This document shows positions 6,332 to 11,419 of a stretch of DNA of 11,419 nucleotides, in pieces. The translations under genes and the position numbers were made by a program. Source of the stretch: a bacterium. Its GTDB lineage: Bacteria; Hydrogenedentota; Hydrogenedentia; Hydrogenedentiales; SLHB01. The first letter of the stretch is position 1; each line of letters starts with the position of its first letter. The notes below the pieces were generated by a model. The model saw only the letters and a program-made list of their open reading frames with translations. It ran no database searches and had not been told where the DNA came from. The stretch covers positions 1 to 11,419 of the forward strand of contig JAAEQP010001255.1 of NCBI GenBank assembly GCA_024231375.1, in the 5' to 3' direction.

Positions 6332-6744
6332 AGGTTATGTTCGACACGAACATCCTTCTGGACGTCTTCCAGAATCGCCAGCCCCACTATGCGGACTCGG
6401 CTGGGTGTCTCAACAAGGCAATCCACGGGGACATCGAGGGCTACATTCCCGCGCACGTGTTGACTACGTTCTACTATGTGCTGAAGAAACACCGCGACGC
6501 GCAGACGGCGCGGGATGCCGTGACTTGGCTGTTGGAGCGTCTCAGAGTGGCTTCGTGCGACCATGCGGTGCTCGAGGAAGCCTGCCGGTGCGAGATGTCC
6601 GATTATGAAGACGCCGTTGTGGCGGCATCGGCCCAGCAGGCAGGGTGTACACACATCCTAACACGCAACGCCAGCGATTTCGCCAAGTCGCCCGTTCCTG
6701 TCGTCAGCCCCCCAGATCTGCTTGGGCAACTCACGAACTCCTGA
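6328..6744 (+). CDS. PIN-domain ribonuclease toxin (VapC-like)
   Basis: PIN toxins are metal-dependent ribonucleases that cut tRNA, rRNA or mRNA when the antitoxin is lost. The 138-residue protein fits the small PIN family: FDTN with D6 near the start, DYED at 92-95 (D95 probably the conserved acid), and TRNASDF at 112-118 (D117). In related proteins a second acid often sits in the segment before the tyrosine pair (for example S-I-T-D-I-Y-Y). Here that segment is VLTTFYYVL and the position is T47. So three of four expected acidic positions are seen; this subgroup does vary at that site. It overlaps the antitoxin by ATGA. Confidence 0.85.
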   Translation: MKVMFDTNILLDVFQNRQPHYADSAGCLNKAIHGDIEGYIPAHVLTTFYYVLKKHRDAQTARDAVTWLLERLRVASCDHAVLEEACRCEMSDYEDAVVAASAQQAGCTHILTRNASDFAKSPVPVVSPPDLLGQLTNS

Positions 6745-6754
6745 AGCATGCCCG

Positions 6755-6792
6755 GCAAGCTGCGCGCCATGCGCCGCAAGTCCCCAGCTTGC
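6755..6792. other. Inverted repeat downstream of the PIN toxin
   Basis: GCAAGCTG (6755-6762) and CAGCTTGC (6785-6792) are perfect 8-base arms separated by 22 bases. There is no T-run. It could be a weak RNA stem at the end of the toxin transcript or a binding site, and it overlaps the -35-like element below. Confidence 0.3.
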
Positions 6793-6818
6793 AGCACACA
6801 CCAGCCTTTCAGTACAGT
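6789..6818 (+). promoter_or_regulatory. Weak candidate promoter for the oxidoreductase/epimerase pair
   Basis: TTGCAG (6789-6794), an 18-base spacer and TACAGT (6813-6818) lie about 90 bases before the ATG at 6908. Box matches are partial. A separate promoter is expected here because the 163-base gap separates functionally unlike genes. Confidence 0.3.
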
Positions 6819-6907
6819 CGATTCCCGTAACAAGCCGGCTTCTCACCGAATTCTTCTGAATCCGGAGAACACGCCGGCACAACAACACCGTCGGGGAGTG
6901 GAACGTC

Positions 6908-7906
6908 ATGGTTCGGTTGGGACTCATCGGTCTGGGTGGTATTGGAAACTGTCACGCCATGGCCATCGCCAGGCTCAAGAACTGCAAGATCGTCGCGGGA
7001 GCGGACCTGCTTCCGAAAGCGCGCAAGGCGTTCGCCGCCAAATATCCGGACGTGGCGATCTACAAAGACCACACGTCGCTCCTGAAAGAGGCCGACATCG
7101 ACGCGGCCCTGGTTTGCATTGAGACGCTGTACCACAAGAACGTCGGCATCGACGTGATGCGGAGCGGCCGGCCGGTTCTGTGCGAGAAACCCATGGCGCG
7201 CACGGTCGCCGACGCCAAGCGCATGCTGGACGCGTCCGACAAGACCGGGCAACTCCTCATGATTGCCCAATGCCGCCGGTACGACAAAGACTGGGGCCGG
7301 TTCGCCAAGATGGTGAAGGACGGCACCCTCGGACGACCGTTGCTGTGGCGTAGCGTGGCCGGTGGACCCGGACCGGGCAGTTGGTACATGGACGACAAGA
7401 TCGGCGGGGGGCCGCTGCTGGACGGCGCAGTACACAACTACGACTTCGCGAACCTTATCTTCGGCAAACCGGAAAGCGTGATCGCCACCGAGATCAAGCT
7501 GACAAAGCGCAGCGCCGTGGACACGGCGTCGGCCGTGGTCCAGTACGCGAAAGGCGACCAGTTGATGATGAGCTGGTCGTGGGGCGTGGCGCAGGGCGGC
7601 GGTACGGGCGATGTGCTGGGTCCGAAAGCGTCGTTGCTGTTCGGCCCCGGCGACATGAAGCCCGAAGGCGACGAAGGCGGCTACGGATACTACCGGGTGT
7701 CGCCCCTTGGCAAGAAACCGAGGCTCATCCGCTTCAAGTACGACTTCCTCGACATGTACACCCAACAGGCCCGGCATTTCGCCGAATGCGTGAAGGGCAA
7801 GGCCAAATGCCTGTCGCCGGGGACGGAGGCCATCAAAGGGGTGGCCGTGGCGGAAGCCATTCTGAAGGCGGCGCGCAAAGGCGGAACATGCAAGGTTAAA
7901 TGGTAG
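6908..7906 (+). CDS. Gfo/Idh/MocA-family NAD(P)-dependent oxidoreductase
   Basis: This family oxidises or reduces sugar hydroxyl groups, including inositol and amino- or keto-sugars. The 332-residue product has the N-terminal Rossmann motif GLGGIG (residues 8-13), the family motif EKP (E93-K94-P95, with the catalytic Lys), and the C-terminal-domain DGAVHNYD segment with D172 and H176 of the usual D/H active-site pattern. Length is typical. A ribosome site (GGGGAG) precedes the ATG. The next gene begins 9 bases later, and its product is a xylose-isomerase-like enzyme. Such pairs are common in carbohydrate gene sets where 3-keto or epimerised sugar intermediates form. The exact sugar cannot be read. 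Confidence 0.9.
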   Translation: MVRLGLIGLGGIGNCHAMAIARLKNCKIVAGADLLPKARKAFAAKYPDVAIYKDHTSLLKEADIDAALVCIETLYHKNVGIDVMRSGRPVLCEKPMARTVADAKRMLDASDKTGQLLMIAQCRRYDKDWGRFAKMVKDGTLGRPLLWRSVAGGPGPGSWYMDDKIGGGPLLDGAVHNYDFANLIFGKPESVIATEIKLTKRSAVDTASAVVQYAKGDQLMMSWSWGVAQGGGTGDVLGPKASLLFGPGDMKPEGDEGGYGYYRVSPLGKKPRLIRFKYDFLDMYTQQARHFAECVKGKAKCLSPGTEAIKGVAVAEAILKAARKGGTCKVKW

Positions 7907-7915
7907 GGGAACATC

Positions 7916-8710
7916 ATGGAACTTGGAATCAGTCAACTCATTCTCAACCGGCCCACGTGCGGCGCGGTGTTTACGGAAGCGGCGGCGGCGGGATACAAAG
8001 CCGTCGAACTGGTCATGCGACGCGAAGGCGAGCTGACGCTGAACCTCGATGAGGACGGCGCCAAACGGATCGTCGAGCAGGCCAACGCGGCCGGCGTCAA
8101 GCTGGTGTCCATGTGCCACAGCCATTGCACCGGCAACCTGCTGGACAGTGGCGAGGCCCAAGCCACCAGCATCGAAGAGACCATCATTGCGCTGGGAATC
8201 GCCAAGTCCATGGGCATCGAATGCACCTTGCACACACTGGGCGGGCTCAGGCCCGATCTCTACTACGACGACGCTTACCGGAACGGGATCGAATCGCTGA
8301 AAGCGATCGCGCCTCATGCGGAAGAACTGGGCGTAACGTTGGCCGTGGAGTTCGTGTGGAACGGGTTCCTTTTCAGCCCGGTTGAGATGAAGAACTTCCT
8401 GGACGAGGTGGGCAGCGACCGAATCGGGTTCTATTTCGATCCCGGCAACATGGCCGTGTTCCAGTACCCACACCATTGGGTCCGCGCCACGGGTCGTCAC
8501 GTGAAGATGGTTCATCTGAAGGACTGGAAAGGCCACGCGTTGAACGGAGAGTGGACGGCGCTCCTGGAAGGCGAAGTCGACTTCCCGGCCGTGATGCGCG
8601 AGTTGAAGGCCGCCGGATACGCCGGGCCCCTCATCAGTGAAGTCGAACCGGGCCTGGCGTCGCTGGAAGATACCATCGCGGCTATGCGCACGATCGCCGA
8701 GATGGGCTAG
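7916..8710 (+). CDS. Sugar phosphate isomerase/epimerase family protein (xylose isomerase-like barrel)
   Basis: The 264-residue TIM-barrel protein shows the usual metal-ligand set of this family: E145 (VEF), D175 (FDPGN), H200 (MVHLKD) and E242 (ISEVEPG). The FDPGN and VHLKD motifs are standard for xylose isomerase-like epimerases. It lacks nothing obvious and has the usual length (about 260-290). It begins 9 bases after the oxidoreductase and shares its transcript, and the ribosome site is GGGGA. Together they probably act on consecutive steps of one sugar or polyol pathway. I cannot tell which epimerisation or isomerisation it performs. Confidence 0.9.
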   Translation: MELGISQLILNRPTCGAVFTEAAAAGYKAVELVMRREGELTLNLDEDGAKRIVEQANAAGVKLVSMCHSHCTGNLLDSGEAQATSIEETIIALGIAKSMGIECTLHTLGGLRPDLYYDDAYRNGIESLKAIAPHAEELGVTLAVEFVWNGFLFSPVEMKNFLDEVGSDRIGFYFDPGNMAVFQYPHHWVRATGRHVKMVHLKDWKGHALNGEWTALLEGEVDFPAVMRELKAAGYAGPLISEVEPGLASLEDTIAAMRTIAEMG

Positions 8711-8725
8711 AATCGGCGGCGCGCC

Positions 8726-8980
8726 TCAGAGGCCGAAGAGCCCGCGGGCGAAGGCTTCCGAGAACGGTTGCCCCGGTTCGTAGCCGCGCACCCATTCGCC
8801 ATCGATGACGAGATAGGGGACGCCCAGCTTGCCGGTCTTCTGCTTCAATTCCTCGCCATAGGCGGGGTTGTCTCTGATGTCCCGGTTCTCGTACTCGATG
8901 CCGTTCGCGTCCATGAACGCTTTCAAGAGTTGGCAATCGCCGCAGAGTTTCCCCGAATAGACAATGACCTGTTTGGACAT
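8726..8980 (-). CDS. Glutaredoxin-like protein with CGDC active site
   Basis: The 84-residue protein has the glutaredoxin/NrdH fold: an N-terminal strand, the CxxC motif C13-G-D-C16, the cis-proline loop GVP (P55), and the expected short length. The Asp inside CGDC is unusual (CPYC or CPWC is common), which may change redox potential or metal binding. Ribosome site AGGAG lies just upstream on the minus strand. It is convergent with the epimerase gene (16 bases between stops) and divergent from the UROD-fold gene at 9133. The 152 bases between must hold the promoters for both. It may supply reducing power to the neighbouring enzymes. Confidence 0.85.
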   Translation of the reverse strand: MSKQVIVYSGKLCGDCQLLKAFMDANGIEYENRDIRDNPAYGEELKQKTGKLGVPYLVIDGEWVRGYEPGQPFSEAFARGLFGL

Positions 8981-9132
8981 GACGTGCTCCTGTCTTCGTA
9001 TTCGTTTCCTCGTAGTCTAACAAACGCGGAGTGCCGATCCATCCCTGCCGAAGGCCAAGTGGCAAATCCGGTCCACCGCAATGTATCGTTGTGCCTACCA
9101 ATACGAACCGGCCACCGGACCAGGGAGGAACT

Positions 9133-10179
9133 ATGGCGTACTCTGGAGTGATGGACGATATCCGCCGTGCCGTGGCGCTGCAACGTCCGGAGCGGCTGCC
9201 CGTGTTCGTGTGCAGCGAGGAGATGGACGTCCGCGTCTGCGGCAGCCGTTACGACCGGTACAACTCGGACGCGGCCGAGATGGCGCGCGTGCAGATCGAG
9301 GCGATCGAACGGTTCGACTACGACTGGGCGTGGCTCCAGGTCGACGACTGCCTGGAGTTTGAGCCCCTGGGCATAGGAGTGAAAGGCGAAGGCGATATTC
9401 TCCCCGCCACCTGCGAATACCTCCCCATCACGGACGCGTCGCTCGCCGACCTTCGGCAACACGGGTACCGCGTAGAGGGCCGTATGCAGGTGCTCCTGGA
9501 TGCCATCGCCGCCGTGAAGGACCATTTCGGCGACACGGTGTGCGTTACCGGACGGACCGCCGCGCCCTTCAGTTCCGTGGCGCTGGCGTTCGGTCTGGAC
9601 GACACCGTGACGATGCCCTACACCCAGCCCGATTTCCTCCGGGAAGCCCTTGTCGTCTTCGAGGAGTACCAAACGCAGTTTGGACTCGACCAACTGAAGG
9701 CCGGCGCCGATGCGATCTGGTTCGGCGACTGCAATGCCTCGGGCCACCTCATCAGCCCGGACACCTACCGCGAATTTGCCATGGAACCCGCGCGCCGCGT
9801 GAGCGCCGCCTACCAGGAGGCCGACGGCATTGTCATCTACCACGCCAGTGAGGAATTGCCCGGCTGTCTCGACCTGCAGGCGGACGCGGGGTTTTCCATC
9901 TTGAGTGTGGGCCCCGGGCTGGACATGGAGACCGCGCGCGCGACGGTGGCAGGCCGGGTATGCCTGTCAGGGAATGTCGACCCCATTCACACCCTCGCGA
10001 ACGGGACGCCCGACGCCGTGCGGGCCGAGGTCGAACGAATCGTGACCCGCATCAGTTGCCACGGCAGCCACGTAATGAACTCAGGCGAGATGGTGCCGCG
10101 CCACACGCCCGAGGTAAACGTGGAGACCTTCGTCGAGACCGCGCGCAACCAGTGGGCGGATTCGGCGCAGCAGCAGTAG
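9133..10179 (+). CDS. UROD-fold protein of the methyltransferase-like branch, zinc ligands changed
   Basis: The 348-residue protein is a full-length UROD-type barrel. Family marks include GNVDP (280-284) and the C-terminal-helix segment after it. In MtaA-like relatives HxC and a later Cys (SxGC) hold zinc. Here the first site is H237-A-S239, and the later site is SGEMVP with Glu (E319) where Cys is expected, so both cysteines are missing while the His remains. That argues against standard zinc-activated thiol methylation. I chose ATG 9133 because GGGAGGAA at 9123-9130 gives good spacing; the upstream in-frame GTG 9031 has none. It shares its upstream region with the divergent glutaredoxin. 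Substrate unknown. Confidence 0.85.
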   Translation: MAYSGVMDDIRRAVALQRPERLPVFVCSEEMDVRVCGSRYDRYNSDAAEMARVQIEAIERFDYDWAWLQVDDCLEFEPLGIGVKGEGDILPATCEYLPITDASLADLRQHGYRVEGRMQVLLDAIAAVKDHFGDTVCVTGRTAAPFSSVALAFGLDDTVTMPYTQPDFLREALVVFEEYQTQFGLDQLKAGADAIWFGDCNASGHLISPDTYREFAMEPARRVSAAYQEADGIVIYHASEELPGCLDLQADAGFSILSVGPGLDMETARATVAGRVCLSGNVDPIHTLANGTPDAVRAEVERIVTRISCHGSHVMNSGEMVPRHTPEVNVETFVETARNQWADSAQQQ

Positions 10180-10204
10180 CACCTGGACCACCCGGGCCCC
10201 AGCC

Positions 10205-11419
10205 CTACTCCTTCTTCGCCCGAACCCAGAGTTGCAGGTCGAGCAACGTCTGGGGCTCTCCGGCGTCGGCGGAAGGCGACAAGACGATAGCGTTCTCCCC
10301 ACGCTTCACAATTCCCGCGGCAACGGCACAGCTCATCCACGTGTCCGACACTGACACATCCGCCAGAGCCTCGCCGTTCATGGTCACAGCAATCGATTTG
10401 GGCGCGGTCTTGTACCGCAGCTTCAACGTGACCTGGCGGTCGGGTGCGATGGCTTCACCCACGCAAAGCGTGATGGCCTCAGCTTCGCCGGCTTCCAGCG
10501 TCCGGGGATGGCCCGGCTCGACGATGTCGCGGTTCATGAACCCTTCGCCGCCTTCGTACCAGAAGGACAGACTGCCGTAGCCGCGGGTGGCGGTGGTGAA
10601 GACCTTGTCGAGCGGGGCGATGGTAGCCGGCTCGCCCAGTTCGTTCCACAACGGGCTCGCGGGGTTGAAGAAGTTGAACATGTACACGCTGTCGGCTCCG
10701 GAGTCCCACACGTTCGCGGCACGTCCGCGATAGCACTCCGTGCTGGCGCGGACCTTCTTGGCATCCGCGTCTTTGAACCGAGACTCGCTGATGCATGCCC
10801 AGACCGGCACATTATGTTCATGGGCGAGAGCCACGGACGTTTCCCACGGATTGAGCCGGAAATACCCGCTCACCGTCATGATGTCGATGAGATCGTCCTC
10901 CATCCACCGCACCACGTCGAATCCGACAAGCTTGCAGAACTCCACAGAGTCGGGAACGCGCACGGAGATCAGGATGGGCCGCCCGCGTTTGGCGCCCACC
11001 TCGTCGGCCATGGTCCGAACCCGGCGGATGAGGTCCGTCATCATGCCCAGCTCTTCCTCACTGGCCGGCTTGCCCATGGACGGGTTCCGGAAGTAGTTGA
11101 GATGGCGGAAGAAATCGAGTTGTACGCCGTCGACATCGTAGTTCTGACATACCTCTTCGATGAATCCAAACGCCAAATCCCGCACCTCTTGGTGACCGAA
11201 GTCGACAGCCGTCCACCCCCCGTTGAGAGGACGCTTCTCCTTGGTTCCCAGCAGCCATTCGGGATGTTCTTGCTTGATGGGCGGGAAGAGATGGGGCGAG
11301 TACCACGCACCCCACGCATCATGCACGTCGTTCATGCGCATGGACCAGAACACTTCAACGTCGTTCTCGCGGCACCAGTCGACGACGATCTCGAGGGAAT
11401 CCGTGCCTTGATCGATGAA
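10205..11419 (-). CDS. Family-10-type glycosyl hydrolase-like protein, partial (cut at right edge)
   Basis: The frame is open from the right edge and ends at TAG 10205-10207, so the N-terminus lies outside the window; at least 404 residues are seen. The first part resembles the TIM barrel of GHL10/family 10 glycosylhydrolase-like proteins: a WSMRMND segment and DVDGVQLDFFRH with an Asp in the expected catalytic region. The last 90-100 residues form a beta-sandwich-like region (for example KLRYKTAPKSIAVTMNG), suited to carbohydrate contact. A methionine inside the visible part is not its start, since the open frame continues to the edge with a protein-like peptide. It is convergent with the UROD-fold gene (25 bases). 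Role in glycan breakdown is likely, the substrate is unknown. Confidence 0.75.
   Translation of the reverse strand, partial: FIDQGTDSLEIVVDWCRENDVEVFWSMRMNDVHDAWGAWYSPHLFPPIKQEHPEWLLGTKEKRPLNGGWTAVDFGHQEVRDLAFGFIEEVCQNYDVDGVQLDFFRHLNYFRNPSMGKPASEEELGMMTDLIRRVRTMADEVGAKRGRPILISVRVPDSVEFCKLVGFDVVRWMEDDLIDIMTVSGYFRLNPWETSVALAHEHNVPVWACISESRFKDADAKKVRASTECYRGRAANVWDSGADSVYMFNFFNPASPLWNELGEPATIAPLDKVFTTATRGYGSLSFWYEGGEGFMNRDIVEPGHPRTLEAGEAEAITLCVGEAIAPDRQVTLKLRYKTAPKSIAVTMNGEALADVSVSDTWMSCAVAAGIVKRGENAIVLSPSADAGEPQTLLDLQLWVRAKKE

Noticed and set aside
6809..8536. 575-codon open frame on the minus strand opposite the oxidoreductase and epimerase
   Set aside because: Long but domain-free with shadow-like composition, and it runs across two well-supported plus-strand genes.
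9031..9132. N-terminal extension of the second UROD-fold protein from GTG 9031
   Set aside because: No ribosome site, extension is not protein-like, and a strong site precedes ATG 9133.

Overview
The window is about 11.4 kb of GC-rich bacterial DNA with strong Shine-Dalgarno sequences, tight gene packing and a broad set of environmental-type accessory genes. Nothing in it names the organism. The mix of uroporphyrinogen-decarboxylase-fold (UROD) proteins, a Gfo/Idh/MocA oxidoreductase paired with a xylose-isomerase-like epimerase, a family-10-type glycosyl hydrolase-like protein and a dispersed palindromic intergenic repeat resembles uncultured Hydrogenedentota, Planctomycetota, Lentisphaerota or related lineages. 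That placement is an inference of low confidence.

Left part (1-1650): a complete class II Fic adenylyltransferase with its own N-terminal inhibitory motif and a C-terminal winged helix. It is followed by a possible 28-codon ORF overlapping the Fic stop and a small three-helix membrane protein of unknown role. Positions 1649-2156 hold no convincing gene. They contain three copies of a 27-29 bp repeat in alternating orientation, a second repeat-like patch, and a plausible sigma70-type promoter for the next operon.

Central operon (2157-5978): a UROD-fold protein with a C-terminal thioredoxin-like CAPC domain, then a CobW-type GTPase (ATGA overlap), then a membrane-anchored protein made of eight 34-residue WG repeats (GTGA overlap), then a DinB-fold protein. 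The first three are probably translationally coupled. The GTPase lacks two of the three cysteines of the usual CxCC metal site, and the UROD-fold protein keeps only part of the zinc-ligand set known from the methyltransferase branch. This set is the most novel-looking combination in the window, and its substrate is unknown.

Right part: a toxin-antitoxin pair (6122-6744; AF2212-like antitoxin and PIN-domain toxin), then a two-gene sugar-related unit (6908-8710; Gfo/Idh/MocA oxidoreductase and sugar phosphate isomerase/epimerase). A small glutaredoxin on the minus strand (8726-8980) is divergent from a second UROD-fold protein (9133-10179) that has lost both cysteine ligands. A glycosyl hydrolase-like protein on the minus strand (10205 to the right edge) is cut by the window. 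The genes from 6908 onward look like part of a carbohydrate-processing neighbourhood. A UROD-fold gene is found beside or fused to a thioredoxin-fold module twice in this window.
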